A DNA stretch of 64,000 nucleotides from Agmasoma carcini (nom. nud.) (GCA_029232285.1 JAOXFI010000018.1:23240-87239), one strand, 5' to 3'; positions 10,901 to 22,467 are shown, counted from the stretch's first letter. The notes: generated by a model from the letters alone, not told the origin. A program made the numbers and translations.

Positions 10901-12180
10901 AGGAGTACTAATGATCTGTCATTCATAATCTATAAAGGTTTTTTAGTAAAAACAAGAAAAAAACCCCATTAAAAAATTGTTGTGATTTTTGATTTTTAGA
11001 AAAGTAATGTTTTGTTTTTATTATATAATGTGTAAATTATATTATCGTAACTGTCATACACGTGATTTGATTAGAAAATTGATTAACGGTGATGAGATTT
11101 CATATTATTACTCTAGAAAAGTGTGAATATTCTTTATTTTTTACATAATGTACTTTCAGACAGACGAGAATAAGAAATTAGAGTTTACAAAGATCAACCT
11201 AATCACTAAATAAAATATTAATTTTTTTTAATATTATGCCCAGAGAAACTAATAAAATTTATATTGTTGAATTCCACTTAATATGAGCGAAGAAATTTTA
11301 TATTGACTGCTTAATAAAGAATATTTTTTTGTACAATTTAGAATTACCGGGAATAAAATTATAATCTTTTATGACCATTTTAACTGATAATTGCCAAGCA
11401 GAGGGTTATTTTGAATGTACTAAAAATTAGGATTATAGTTTATTTTGTAATCAGGAAAGAAATACAAACTATAATAAAAACCAGTTTTTACAATATACAA
11501 CAAGATGTTTCTATTCAGCTGAAAATATTTGCTTCTAAAAATAAAAATCTATGTAAAATGCACAGGAGCTTGAAGGAAAAAAATACTTGTAATAATTTAG
11601 TTTCTATTAAAAATTTTATAGACCAAAACCTGTTATATAATGAAATATAAAAAATACCACTTTATATGATTTAAAGGTTTTTGGTGATTTTTCAATTGAA
11701 ATTTAGAGTTTTGGTAAAATATTTCAAATAATTGTCTAATAAGTAATTAAAAACGGTTGTAATATTAGTAGATACAGTGTTGATAAAATAATTAATGAAT
11801 TTAGTCAAAACAACTGATGTTAAATGTAAAAATTATCGTAAGAGGTCATTACACAATAGAACAGGTGGGTTTTCGCAACCACAATTCAAATAAAAAAGAA
11901 ATATTAATCATAACAATTGTTTGTCGGGGTGCAGCATAATAGATAAATTGAACTGATGAACACATGTCCTATAATTGTCTAAAATATTTTAATTATACAT
12001 ATGATATCATTTGCTATAAATCATAATACAAGGTACCCACACAAGCAGTTAAATCATTCAATAATATTATAAAGGTATACATACTAATAAGAGAACAATA
12101 AAATGTGTTTTTTGGAACAACAAACATAAGAATGCCTGAACTTAATAAAATTTAAATTTTTATATTTTTAAAAATAATAA
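10900..12180. other. AT-rich spacer, possible transposon debris
   Basis: About 1.3 kb without a supported gene. A 79-codon frame at 11411-11650 opens only with TTG and is not counted as a gene. Its lysine-rich coding look may be a decayed element. Confidence 0.45.
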
Positions 12181-12560
12181 AACTACAGGAGAGGGTCTAT
12201 AAAGACACTATGATAAAAATAAGTAGTTTTGACAAATTTAATAGTGAATATTGTCGAGATTGATAAATTTTTATTATTAAACGAAAATATAACTGAAGAA
12301 GGTTCACGGGTTGTAGACGAAATTGAAAAAGGGGATCTGGAAAGTGTTTTATAGTTATCAATAGAAACAAAACTAATGATAGCACGAATTATAACGGAGA
12401 ACATTAAATAAAATAATTTATTATTAATGAATAGCGTTCTCATATCAATATTTAATATATTGAACATTAAACGTTACCCATTCTTATAATTTTTGGTCTT
12501 TAATATACACACAAAAACAATTGGAAGTATGTGATCGAATTCGAAATTAAAAAATATTTA
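12180..12560 (+). pseudogene. Merlin/ISXO2-like transposase fragment (related to 59580-59850)
   Basis: The DNA contains ggttgtagacgaaattgaaa followed by aatagaaacaaaac and a block ending with an acattcttataattttt-like stretch. The same ordered blocks occur at 59600-59840, where they read as an ISXO2-like core. Here the frame has several stops. The two copies look like fragments of one element family. Confidence 0.5.
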
Positions 12561-12949
12561 TTAATCAATTTTTTATTATAAATTAAAAGATAGAAAATAT
12601 TATTTTTTTATAACTGATATGCTCTGATGGTTATTATTAAGAGTTTATTTCTCTGACCAGTTTTTCAAAAAAATAAAATTTTGCTCAGGGTGTAGAGTAA
12701 TTACAAAAATCCTACAGAATGGTCTTGAGCCGAAATTACAGTGTCGTACAATTTTGCTGTCCGGGGCAATATTTTTACGAATTCTAAAAATTTTTAAAAA
12801 TAACCCCAGTAATGACGTAAAAACATTTTATTTGTTAAATGATTGAACCTATTTCTTTTATGTATGATTTATACCTATCAACATAAAAATCATTTGATAT
12901 TTTAACATTTCTTGGTAGAATAATTGTATGTAGTATTTCTTACACATAT

Positions 12950-13360
12950 GTTGAAAAAATAACTAAAGAATTTAATATGTTAATTTTGGAGTGAATTAAT
13001 AATATAAAAAATAACAATACTAATGTTATTAATGTACTAGAAAGGGGGTTCTTCATTTTATCGTTTATTGTTGTGGTTGTAACATTAAAAAATTGGATTT
13101 CAAATCTAAAGAATTCACTGAAAAGGCAAATATATCTATCAGTACATGAAAATGTAAAAAGTACAATATCAATGGTACAATTTAAAAAAAATGGTTCATG
13201 AAGGCTCGTTTTAATTATATCAGAAAGATCCAAAAGTTTAAATGTTAATTCAGTCTTTTTAGACATCAGTTAAATTATATATAATATTATTCTTAAAAAA
13301 TTAGCTCTGATCTACACTGGTAGAGTCATGATAACTTTTCTGTTTTTTGACAAACTTGTA
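12950..13360 (+). mobile_element. Decayed mariner fragment with one terminal repeat
   Basis: Bases 13303-13360 (agctctgatctacactgg, then tgttttttgacaaacttgta) match the right terminal repeat of the mariner copy at 38472-39778. Bases about 13100-13240 on the plus strand match the helix-turn-helix coding part of that element (tgaaaaggcaaatatatcta). In the intact copy the coding strand runs away from this end, so the fragment is internally deleted or rearranged. Confidence 0.5.
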
Positions 13361-13966
13361 TATGCTTTCAACTGATAAATTAATATTTATTTTTATAAAA
13401 GTGGTTGTATCAATTTTAAAAAAGAATAAACATATAAACATTTTTTAATCTTATCAAGATACCCCTTAAAAACAATTTTTTGTTTTAGGTGGTTCGAAAA
13501 CATATTACAAGCTGTACAAAATACGTTAAAAACGTTTTTTGATAATTCTTCAATGATACTAAGTGTTTTAAGTCCGATTTGTCAAATTTATGATTTTATG
13601 TTTAATTTTAAGTAAATTTCATATTTTAAGAATTGGTGATGATTTTTTAAACTGGTTAATGATAAGAGTCTAATAATTCTATTACCCACTTTACAAAGGA
13701 CTATAATATGAATTAATGATCAAAATATAACCAATTTTAAGCTTTTCTCTTTAACAATAATTCATATTATAAACTTTGTTTACTTAATTGATGATGTTCA
13801 AGCTTGAAATATTGAGTCTTTATGGAATAAACTAAAAAATATGATGGTTTCTTATAATCGTATTTATATGAGTGAATGTGAAAAGATAATATTTCAAAAA
13901 GTAACTTTGATCAATATATTGATTTTAAAAACCATATTTTTATATCAGAGAGAATACTAGATCTTA

Positions 13967-14968
13967 TTATTTACTTGATTTTATCTCCCGAACAAACTTA
14001 GGATCAAATTTTTTAACCAACTCAAACGCTTCCTTACCATATTTGCTTTCAATAGTGTTTCTGAACTGACTACTAAGTCTCTCTATTTCTTTTTCCATAT
14101 CTTCATCAATCTCTTTAAGTGAATAAATCACTTTTGAAAAATCTTTAGCCCACAACAAGTCAGATTTATCAATATCAACATAAGAGCTCTGCTGTGGATC
14201 ACTTTCAACTTTAACACTAAAGTAAAGTGGCTCATCTCTAATAAATGTCTTTATATCTTTCTTTTCTACATCCAATCTAAAAGGACACGTTGGCTCAAAA
14301 TTCACACATCTAAATTTTTTCGTTATATTTATTGGCTTAGGTGGTTCCTTATTTGAAAGTATAGAATATGTGTTGATTCTAGATGCATAGCTACTATCGA
14401 CCGTGAAATTTCTAACAGAATGCTCCAATAGCCTATCAAATACATTTTTGTTATTACCGATATCATAAAAATATGAACTAGTAAAGTTATTATAAAACTG
14501 ATTAACACTACAATTCATTTCTATAAACACATCAATAAGATTTTGGTTAAGACTTTCAATAAATTTATCTTCAAATATATCATTAACTGGTTTTTGACTG
14601 TATATATTTGATTTTGGTAGAATTTTAGAAAAAATATTTTCTTCTATTAAATTCTTAAGACTGTTAAAAGCAGTATGAATATCGTTATTTGATTTGAGGA
14701 TTCTTGATAATTGATCATTGTTTGGTGCTATAAGCTTAACAAGTATGGTTTTTACAATATCGCGCACGTGCACTACTGTAAATGATAAAATAACAGCAGA
14801 TTCGTCTTTCATTTTCAATTTAAGAAGGAAAATATCTGTAGATTTCGTATGGAGTGACTTTATGTCATTATAATGATATTTATCTGTTGAATCTTTAATA
14901 GATATGCATGTTTCTTCTATAATCATGGTTACATCCTTGTTGTTGATCCTAGTTGGAATTCTTAACAT
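13967..14968 (-). CDS. Possible TFIIH core subunit p62/Tfb1-like protein
   Basis: A 333-residue protein without signal peptide or membrane segment. The first 95 residues alternate beta-like strands (VTMIIEETCISIKDS, DIFLLKLKMKDESAVILSF) and end in the helix VRDIVKTILVKLI. This is the PH-fold layout of the N-terminal domain of p62/Tfb1, where an R-D-x-V-K-x-x-[IL] helix closes the fold. The middle is helical with aromatic positions as in BSD-type segments, and the end is a charged helix. In TFIIH p62 binds transcription factors and XPD. The protein is shorter than yeast Tfb1 (642 residues). The assignment rests on domain order and a few residues only. An alternative is another PH-like transcription factor. 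Confidence 0.4.
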   Translation of the reverse strand: MLRIPTRINNKDVTMIIEETCISIKDSTDKYHYNDIKSLHTKSTDIFLLKLKMKDESAVILSFTVVHVRDIVKTILVKLIAPNNDQLSRILKSNNDIHTAFNSLKNLIEENIFSKILPKSNIYSQKPVNDIFEDKFIESLNQNLIDVFIEMNCSVNQFYNNFTSSYFYDIGNNKNVFDRLLEHSVRNFTVDSSYASRINTYSILSNKEPPKPINITKKFRCVNFEPTCPFRLDVEKKDIKTFIRDEPLYFSVKVESDPQQSSYVDIDKSDLLWAKDFSKVIYSLKEIDEDMEKEIERLSSQFRNTIESKYGKEAFELVKKFDPKFVREIKSSK

Positions 14969-15249
14969 CTGTAATAAAAAATTTGGTTCGAGTTAAATAT
15001 CTAAAACAAAAAAATTATTTGAGTTACTTGATTACAGGATTTCAAATTATTATAAAAATTAGAGTAATAGTGATTGTAAATATCTTCATATTTTCTAGAA
15101 AAGTAGTATTAATAGAGAAAGACAGACCAACATGTAAAACTCCAAAAATTGGGGTGCATCAGCAATAAGTAAGAAACGTATATCAAGGATGGCAATCATA
15201 CACTGATCGTTCTTTGATAAAAACTCATAAAATCAGAATATAATTTTTA

Positions 15250-15440
15250 TTAGGTGGTGACAACAAAACTTCAATGGTACCTACCATAGTATGAGGTTAC
15301 AGCTAGATTTATCGATCACCCACATCGAGATACTAAGGTGTCCTTCTTTACCAACAAGAAAAGTTTTTAACTATCGACCGTAAACCAGTTTTCCAGCGTG
15401 AACAAGATCAGTTATAGATAAATTAGTCTTTATTTATAAC
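15250..15440 (+). repeat. Dispersed repeat family, copy B
   Basis: Reads ttaggtggtgacaacaaaac at the left end, cagctagatttatcgatcac inside, then ctatcgaccgtaaaccag and agcgtgaacaagatc, in the same order as copy A. The terminal tgctttagcc block is not clear. Confidence 0.65.
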
Positions 15441-17129
15441 GTTTCAACTCTACACCACGTGGAGTTTGAATGCTATATAGAGTTTAAAGGATTGTAAAAA
15501 GCATTAAAACACCAAATCTATAAGTAACAGGGATAGAAAATATTGATGCTATACACTGACCATACACTCACCGAGCTTTTGTTACTAATAACGATTTTTA
15601 TAATGATACCACTTTAAAACCATAAGGGCTATAGTAACACATGTCATAAGATGTTACCGTGAATTATTCAATGATCTATCCACATCACATTCAAATACAT
15701 TTCTGATTTGGACCAGCCAAATACCGTTTATTTCTCTATCATAAATTTATTTTTTCAAAAATTAAATTCATACTTAAGGCATCAAGTAAGTATATTTAGT
15801 TTTAATAAGGTTCTATTGACTGTTATAGAATAATAAGTATCGACTAAGTTGTCTTTATTTGACAACACAATGAAGTTATTTATAATCCTTAACTGACTAA
15901 AATAATTTGAATTTTGATTAAACTGATTAGGTTTGAAACAACATTTTAATCAATTTTAGTAAGATTTAAATATTGTAATATGTGAATGTGAGAACAACAT
16001 ATAAATGTGTACATCTGTTAATTCTTACATTGTACATTATAGATTAGCATGGAAAAGGGTGTGATACTTAAAAATACATGGATTAATTATATCAGTATTT
16101 CTTAGACTAAAATTATAAATTTTTTATATTTACTGATAATAATTTTTGTATTATTTTAATCTACACTAAAGATCATAATAAAAACCTTAAAAGTAGTTTT
16201 TTTTCGTAGGAAGCTTGGTCAATAATCATGAGAAGTATATTGAACACCTAAAAATATATAAATGATATATTTATATTCGTTAAAAGGTGTTACATACAGT
16301 TAAGAGCCATTCAATAAAGAATTTATTTAAAATATTTTTGTCAAGAAACAATTAGTGATATTTAACTAAGGGGATACTTATATTTATTAAAAACACTTGA
16401 ATATGTTGTTAGAGTGGTTATATGCAATTTAAATTACACTTTATCAACCCTAATATATTATATTAAAGTAGTTATACATGGTCTTTGATTATTGATAAAT
16501 CTCTTAGAAAGATTGAAATTATAGAAAGATTGTAATATACAAGAATATCCTTAACATACAAAAAATAATACACGAATTATTAAAATGTGATTCAGAAAGG
16601 ATACGAAGATGAAACAAAGTGTTAAATCATACGTATCATTCGCTAGGCATCGAACAAACAAGAATGTATCAAAATGATGATATTTATGATTGATAAATTT
16701 TCACTTAAACATGAAAATATCAAAAATGATTGAAGATGCGAACAAAACTTAAAAAATTATAATTTTATTATTGCTGAGTTAAAGCCAAGTTGTATTTATA
16801 AAAAAAATATTTCTTATCCTTAAAATAGACTTATTCAATATTGATTTAATTTCACTCGCCTATATAAAAATATAAATCTTTCAAACTGTTACCAATTTTT
16901 AAAAATAAATCTTAACAATTTTTAATTAATGCGTTCTCTTCTAAAATTGATTTAATTTTTGAATTATTTTAGAAAAAAATATTAAAAATTTGACACAAAC
17001 ATAAAAATTTTTAACTTCATTGGTGGAAAAAAACAATAAATAAAATCATTAGTTTTTCATGAATTTTGCAATATCCGTCAAACCGTTTCATTTTAAATTT
17101 TTGAATATTTATGCAAAAAATTTTTCTTT

Positions 17130-17132
17130 CCC
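17130..17132 (+). promoter_or_regulatory. C-triplet before the CHD1 start
   Basis: A ccc lies three bases before the ATG at 17136, after an aaatttttc stretch. It matches the start-proximal C-triplet of other genes here. Confidence 0.45.
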
Positions 17133-17135
17133 AAT

Positions 17136-20100
17136 ATGTTGAACGATTCTTCAAACGATTCTGAAAGACATTATAAAAAGAGACAAAAACCATTTCAATT
17201 CGGCCCAGCCGTTTACAACTCGCCTCTGGGTTTTCAATACACACAACCGATGGTTTTCAACTTCAAAGGGTTAGATCTTGGAACTACTGACGAAAATATA
17301 TCCATTCGTAGAAAAAGACCAGCTTCCATAAGAGGCTTGGATTTAATGTACAAGCGTAAAAAAATGGTAGATAAAGATGAAAGGAGTTCATCAACCGCGG
17401 AAGAAACACCAGCAGAAGATCCGCACGAAAAATTATTAGAATACAGCGAAGAAAAGAATGCTTATCTGGTAAAATATAGAGGTAAATCATATTTACACTG
17501 TGATTGGGTACCCGCTGAAAGACTACAAGCCAATAAACACACAAGTTTAAAGGTTAGAAAATTCAGTAAAAATATTGGTGTAAATCCAGACTTTGTCAAA
17601 GTAGAAAGAGTGATTAATGAAATTGATGACGAACAAAACCTTGTATTGATAAAATGGAAGGGTCTTGCAATTGAGCATGCTTCTTTTGAATATAATGAAG
17701 TTGCCAAAAAATGTGAGGGGTTCACCGAAGCCTACAACATCTTTAAAGCTAGATTAGTTCAAAACTCTACACCAGTCCCATTAGAGTATAGACCATCAAA
17801 AGAGTTGCAGAAGAAGTATACAAAGTCTCCTGGTTTCAAAAACGATAATACACTCAGAGAATACCAACTTGAGGGCCTAAATTGGCTCATGAATAGATGG
17901 TACTATAAAACATCTTGTATTATGGCGGATGAGATGGGTCTGGGTAAGACGGTCCAATCCGTCACTTTTATCGATTCCATCTTTAAGGAATTTGACTATT
18001 GTGCCCCATGTTTAATTGTAGCTCCTCTCTCTACAATTGTTCATTGGGAGAGAGAATTTGCCGCATGGACTGATTTAAGGGTAGTAACATATCATGGATC
18101 TAGTCAAGGCAGACAGGTTATCAATGACTATGAATTCTCACATGAAAGTAAAAGATTATTTGATGTTATAATCACTACCTACGAGATGTGTATGTTTGGC
18201 CTTGAACATTTGAGTAGGTTTGATTATGGAATTGGTATTTTTGATGAAGCTCATAGACTAAAAAACGTGAATTCAAAAGCTTTTAAGGTTATGATACAGT
18301 TTTCGATATCCCATAAGGTGTTGTTGAGTGGTACTCCCATTCAAAACAATATTAATGAGCTTTGGGCTCTTTTCCACTTTATTGATCCACAAAGATTTAA
18401 TAGCATCGACGCTTTCCTAGAAGAATATAAGTTAGACAATGCTGATGATGTTGCAAGGTTACAAGATTTGTTGAAGCCACTCATGCTCAGAAGATTAAAA
18501 GAGGATGTAGAAACATCAATCCCGCAGAAGGAAGAAACTATTATTGAGGTAGAGCTTACAACAATACAGAAGAGATATTATCGAGCTATCATTGAGAAGA
18601 ATATGGAATTTCTTAAGAAAGATTCCAAGGCTAATGTTCCAAATTTGGTTAATACCATGATGGAACTTAGAAAGTGTTGCTCCCATCCATTTCTATTGAA
18701 AGGAGCCGAGGAAAAAATCATTAATGAATATTTCAAGAAGAAAGAATTTAAAAAGAAAACTGAAGTCAATCCTTATTTAAATCCCACTCAAACTGGTAAA
18801 GAAATTCCTGATAACACAAACATAGAACAGGTAAATTTTGCCAAGCCTATTATTATTGGTGATCATGTTATTAAGGATTTAGATGAATATTACAGAATTT
18901 TGATACAATCAAGTGGTAAGCTCGTTCTTTTGGATAAATTATTAACAAAACTACAAAATGGACATAAAGTATTGATTTTCTCCCAAATGACCATGATTTT
19001 GGATATTTTAGCTGATTATCTTATTCATAAAAGGTTTACTTTTGAAAGAATTGATGGTGGAATTAGAGGAGATTTGCGTCAAGCAGCCATTGATAGATTT
19101 TCTAACGGTGAAACTTTTGTGTTTTTGCTTTGTACCAGGGCTGGTGGTGTTGGTATTAATCTTACAGCTGCTGATACAGTCATTATATTTGATTCAGACT
19201 GGAATCCTCAGAATGATTTGCAGGCTCAAGCCAGATGTCATAGAATTGGACAGAAGCAAGAGGTTAAAATTTATAGACTTATAACCAGAAATACTTATGA
19301 AAGGGAAATGTTTAATAAGGCTGGTATGAAATTAGGTCTAGATAAAGCTATTTTACAAAGAATGTCTTTTGAAAAGGAAACTGAGGTTAAGAAAGAAGAA
19401 TCAATACAGTTGCTCTTAAGAAAAGGTGCGTATGGTGTGCTGATGGACAATGATGAAGCTGGAGAGAAATTCTGTCAAGAGGATATTGAACAAATACTTT
19501 CTAAAAGGACAACCAAAGTTACATTGGAAGGTGAGGGTGGTAATGTTTTCTCTAAAGCAACCTTCCAGGTTGATGAAGATGTTGATGATCCTAACTTTTG
19601 GGATAATTTGCTCTCCTCGAGGAAGAATCAGGAGTCGGAAGGAAGATTGAAACGTCTATGTAGAAAGTTTTCTAGAGAGGGTACTCTTACAAATAATGAT
19701 TGTTTATACATTAAAATATTTAGATATGGGGAAGAAGAGATTAATGATCAGCTAGTTCGAACTGATGCTGAACTGCCAACGGAGATACCCATAGAATTAG
19801 ATCAAAACGTTGTTGAACCTGGTAAAGAGAAAACAAAATCATCAAAGAGTGATAGAACGCAAAAGAAATTTGTATTGTACAGGGTCATAAATGAAGAGAT
19901 CAAGTTTGATCCTGAACTATTGACAACTAAGAACATATATTCGTTCATAAAGAGGGTTTTATTGAATGGTACTGAAGATATTGATATTTATGGTGAGAAT
20001 GGATTTCCTGTTTTAAATGCAGTTGTTTCGAAATGCCTAACCTATATAGAGGATGGTAAGTCTAAGGATGATCATATGTATAATATTAATCATTTAGTGA

Positions 20101-20804
20101 CAGATTTTGATAATAGATTATTTGTGCCACTGGAAGAGTTCGTTAAGATATTCCATTATCATTTCTTATTTAGAATACAAATTCCTATAATATTAAATAA
20201 TCTTTTGAAAACAGAGCCATTGATTGTAGAAAAGGCTAGAGGTTGGAATCATGTTGATGATGAGATAATTGTAAAGAGTGTGTTGACTAAAGGTTATGAT
20301 GTTATTTCTGTGCTAGATAAGCCTAAAGAAGATGTAAATCAGAGAGTAAGAAAGATTATTCTTAGTCTTAATACACGTAAAGAGATCAAAGAGAATGACA
20401 ACATGTATTACAAGTCTATTATTAAGTTTGGAAGACCTACTGAACTTAATATGTCAGCTATAGAGAAGAGCAAGTGTAAAGATCCATTTAAGCTGAGAGA
20501 TATTATTGATAATTTACTAAGAACAGCTAATCGTCACTTGAGGAGGGAGACGATTGAAAATGAGTGTATTCAGAGGGCTAAATTCTTTGATAAGCTGTTT
20601 GAATTAGACGATGTTCCTCTAATGAGGAGGCAGTTCATGCCACGTGGTTGGACTATTGAAAAAGATTATAAATTGAGAGAGCATCTTTTATCGCAAGGAT
20701 TTGATGAGATTAAAGAAACATTTAATATTGATGAAGATACTGCTGTTAAGAGGTTTGAACTACTCTTTAAGGCTGTTGATAGAAAGGAAGTTGGTCGTAA
20801 ATAA
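17136..20804 (+). CDS. CHD1: CHD1-type chromatin remodelling ATPase
   Basis: A 1222-residue nuclear protein that slides and spaces nucleosomes during transcription. The order of domains is the CHD1 one. Tandem chromodomains lie at about 85-210 (YLVKYRGKSYLHCDWVP; VLIKWKGLAIEHASFEY). The SNF2 ATPase core starts near residue 240, with motif I DEMGLGKT at about 263-270 and motif II DEAH at about 368-371. The second RecA lobe spans about 590-720 with VGINLTAADTVIIFD and QAQARCHRIGQ. A C-terminal SANT/SLIDE-like DNA-binding part lies at about 900-1200 with RGWNHVDDEIIVKSV. All catalytic motifs are intact. It is shorter than yeast CHD1 (1468 residues), mainly at the ends, as expected for a reduced genome. 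Confidence 0.95.
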   Translation: MLNDSSNDSERHYKKRQKPFQFGPAVYNSPLGFQYTQPMVFNFKGLDLGTTDENISIRRKRPASIRGLDLMYKRKKMVDKDERSSSTAEETPAEDPHEKLLEYSEEKNAYLVKYRGKSYLHCDWVPAERLQANKHTSLKVRKFSKNIGVNPDFVKVERVINEIDDEQNLVLIKWKGLAIEHASFEYNEVAKKCEGFTEAYNIFKARLVQNSTPVPLEYRPSKELQKKYTKSPGFKNDNTLREYQLEGLNWLMNRWYYKTSCIMADEMGLGKTVQSVTFIDSIFKEFDYCAPCLIVAPLSTIVHWEREFAAWTDLRVVTYHGSSQGRQVINDYEFSHESKRLFDVIITTYEMCMFGLEHLSRFDYGIGIFDEAHRLKNVNSKAFKVMIQFSISHKVLLSGTPIQNNINELWALFHFIDPQRFNSIDAFLEEYKLDNADDVARLQDLLKPLMLRRLKEDVETSIPQKEETIIEVELTTIQKRYYRAIIEKNMEFLKKDSKANVPNLVNTMMELRKCCSHPFLLKGAEEKIINEYFKKKEFKKKTEVNPYLNPTQTGKEIPDNTNIEQVNFAKPIIIGDHVIKDLDEYYRILIQSSGKLVLLDKLLTKLQNGHKVLIFSQMTMILDILADYLIHKRFTFERIDGGIRGDLRQAAIDRFSNGETFVFLLCTRAGGVGINLTAADTVIIFDSDWNPQNDLQAQARCHRIGQKQEVKIYRLITRNTYEREMFNKAGMKLGLDKAILQRMSFEKETEVKKEESIQLLLRKGAYGVLMDNDEAGEKFCQEDIEQILSKRTTKVTLEGEGGNVFSKATFQVDEDVDDPNFWDNLLSSRKNQESEGRLKRLCRKFSREGTLTNNDCLYIKIFRYGEEEINDQLVRTDAELPTEIPIELDQNVVEPGKEKTKSSKSDRTQKKFVLYRVINEEIKFDPELLTTKNIYSFIKRVLLNGTEDIDIYGENGFPVLNAVVSKCLTYIEDGKSKDDHMYNINHLVTDFDNRLFVPLEEFVKIFHYHFLFRIQIPIILNNLLKTEPLIVEKARGWNHVDDEIIVKSVLTKGYDVISVLDKPKEDVNQRVRKIILSLNTRKEIKENDNMYYKSIIKFGRPTELNMSAIEKSKCKDPFKLRDIIDNLLRTANRHLRRETIENECIQRAKFFDKLFELDDVPLMRRQFMPRGWTIEKDYKLREHLLSQGFDEIKETFNIDEDTAVKRFELLFKAVDRKEVGRK

Positions 20805-21210
20805 TAAATTATATTTACTTGTTTTTTTATTTAAAATGATATGAAAATAATGTTTTGTTTATAATTTAAATAAAGAAATATTAAAGTTATCAATTTAAAA
20901 TTTCAGGGATGGTATAATTGTTGACTGGGTTAAATCATAAGATTTACATTACACTGGGTTCGATCCCCACACAGTTATAAAAATGATTTAGTCTTCCTAA
21001 CATTATTAATTGAAAATAAAATATCACTAATATTTGAGACAATTCATAAAAAACGGTTATTTATTATTAAGTAAAATATTATGAAGTGATCTAAAATTAA
21101 TACTAATAAATGATTAATATGTATTTGATATTAGAACAGATTATAAAATTTAATAAAAATAATACATGAACATTATTTATTTTTAAAATTGTATTGTTGA
21201 ATCAATAATT
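20805..21210. other. Short spacer with a tRNA-like sequence
   Basis: About 400 bases between CHD1 and the next gene. It contains the tRNA-like segment listed at 20915-20977 and no ORF. Confidence 0.6.
20915..20977 (+). other. tRNA-like sequence (probable tRNA pseudogene)
   Basis: TAATTGT can pair with ACAGTTA at the ends, and tggg-ttcgatc-ccca forms a T-arm-like hairpin with a full box B (GGGTTCGATCCCC). A stem TAAAT/ATTTA lies where the anticodon arm should be. Only 63 bases are present and there is no room for a D arm, so a working tRNA is unlikely. Confidence 0.35.
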
Positions 21211-21579
21211 TCATTTTTTTATTTTATCAAAATATTTTATAATCAAAAATTTTAGTTTTTCATAAGCAACACAATTTTTAAATGTACCAACCTTTGGTTT
21301 TTTTCCTAAATTAAATTTGTTTAGAAAAGGATTAAATCTTGCTTCCATTGTACCTTTGTTAAAGCCAAGTGTTGTTCCTAAGAAGGTATTTGGATAGCTT
21401 TTTTTTTCTGATATGATTTTATAGACTTTGGTGTCTCTATCTTCAAAAGTATCGGTGTTCATGTTGTTATATTCCCATATCATTCTGTCTAATACTTCAT
21501 TACGTTCATTTTTGTACTTTTTTATATCTCTTATGATCTCTGCCATATCTGAGAGTGTTTGTTCTTCAAAGGATTTCAT
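21211..21579 (-). CDS. Hypothetical protein (122 aa)
   Basis: The frame is taken from the ATG at 21579, because the more upstream codon is TTG and the aaaatatccaa motif lies directly before 21579, as at 2372. The protein is helical and charged at the start (MKSFEEQTLSDMAEIIRDIK). The middle has Gly, Pro and aromatic residues (SYPNTFLGTTLGFNKG), and the C-terminus is basic (IIKYFDKIKK). There is no signal peptide or membrane segment. It lies head to head with BRX1, 177 bases away, so the two could share a regulatory region. No family is recognised. Confidence 0.7.
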   Translation of the reverse strand: MKSFEEQTLSDMAEIIRDIKKYKNERNEVLDRMIWEYNNMNTDTFEDRDTKVYKIISEKKSYPNTFLGTTLGFNKGTMEARFNPFLNKFNLGKKPKVGTFKNCVAYEKLKFLIIKYFDKIKK

Positions 21580-21756
21580 TTGGATATTTTTATATAAATT
21601 TATTAAGTAATACAAAAAATAACTAAAATAAACATGACAAACATCAAAATCTAACTAATAACAGAAATGACTAACTAACTAATACTAATATAACTATTTT
21701 ACATATTTACGCTTCTTATTCAAAATTATAAAAATATTTTATAAAAATTTTACCAT

Positions 21757-22329
21757 ATGACTACAATGGTTATTTCTACTAAGAAACCAAGCGTTTACGT
21801 TCGTAATGTAATGAAAAACGTTTCTATTTTTACCAACTCTGTTGTAGAGTCTCCATGTGATTTCCGAAGGGATCTCTCTCAGTTTGAGACTTCTATGGAT
21901 TTAAATGATTGTGATAGTGTTTTATACTTTGAGAGCACCAGGAGAGTCAATAGAATGTGGTGTTATTCAGATGATATCACACTACAATTTGATATGTGTG
22001 AAGCTATGAGCATATTTGAGTTAAGTAATCTCAATAATTGTCATAAGGAGGGTGGTCATGTGTTGGTATTCACTGAAGATTTTGATGAAATTGATGAACT
22101 TAAATATGTAAAATCTGTCTTTGATTCTGTATTTGATAAGCCAACGAATCCTGAGAGGATGCTTTGTTTTTATTATGTAAATGGTGTGATTTATATTAGA
22201 AATTATATTATCGATGGTAGAAGTGAAATAGGACCACGTATATCACTTAAATTGCTTAGAATATTCAAGGGTGCATTTAAAGGTGATTTATTATATAAAA
22301 AGGAATGCGAAGAAGTAGAAAGCGAATAA
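21757..22329 (+). CDS. BRX1: Ribosome biogenesis protein BRX1 (Brix domain)
   Basis: A 190-residue Brix-domain protein needed for 60S subunit assembly in the nucleolus. The N-terminus has the KNVSIFTN-x-FRRDLSQF layout. The centre has SVLYFESTRRVNRMWCYSDD, matching the BRX1 segment in which a cysteine or serine strand is followed by F-E-[AS]-[KR]-[KR] and M-W. The C-terminus carries EIGPRISLKLLRIFKGAF and DLLYKK, the diagnostic BRX1 sigma-70-like motif. Yeast Brx1 has 291 residues; the loss is at both tails, which is common in microsporidia. The start lies after aaaattttaccat. The last codons form the first unit of a tandem duplication that continues past the stop. Confidence 0.9.
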   Translation: MTTMVISTKKPSVYVRNVMKNVSIFTNSVVESPCDFRRDLSQFETSMDLNDCDSVLYFESTRRVNRMWCYSDDITLQFDMCEAMSIFELSNLNNCHKEGGHVLVFTEDFDEIDELKYVKSVFDSVFDKPTNPERMLCFYYVNGVIYIRNYIIDGRSEIGPRISLKLLRIFKGAFKGDLLYKKECEEVESE

Positions 22330-22467
22330 ATTTATAGAATTTGATGTTTTTTAAGGATTATTTATTATACAAAAAGGAGAGTTAATAAATTTATAGAATT
22401 TGATATTTTTAAGGATAATTTATTATACAAAAGGGAGAGCAAAAAATTATAGAATTTGATGTTTTTA
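22281..22467 (+). repeat. Triplicated 3-prime end of BRX1
   Basis: Three consecutive units of about 57-70 bases share gattatttattata-like and aaatttatagaatttgat blocks. The first contains the last codons and stop of BRX1. The other two lie downstream and keep no frame. Confidence 0.7.

Larger units (their letters stand above)
15170..17135. other. Long spacer upstream of the CHD1 gene
   Basis: About 2 kb without a supported gene. The left part holds dispersed repeat copy B (15250-15440). Around 15550-15600 a further block (ctgaccatacactcaccgag) resembles bases 5495-5520, which suggests the repeat may extend beyond its core. Confidence 0.55.

Noticed and set aside
11411..11650. 79-codon lysine-rich frame
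   Set aside because: Opens with TTG and lies inside transposon debris. No conserved motif.
14953..15168. 71-codon plus-strand frame overlapping the p62-like start
   Set aside because: Overlaps the start of a supported gene in antisense and has a low-complexity product.
18578..18769. Several antisense frames inside CHD1, the coiled-coil gene and the 751-residue gene
   Set aside because: They lie wholly within strongly supported genes on the opposite strand and have low-complexity or hydrophobic products typical of shadows.
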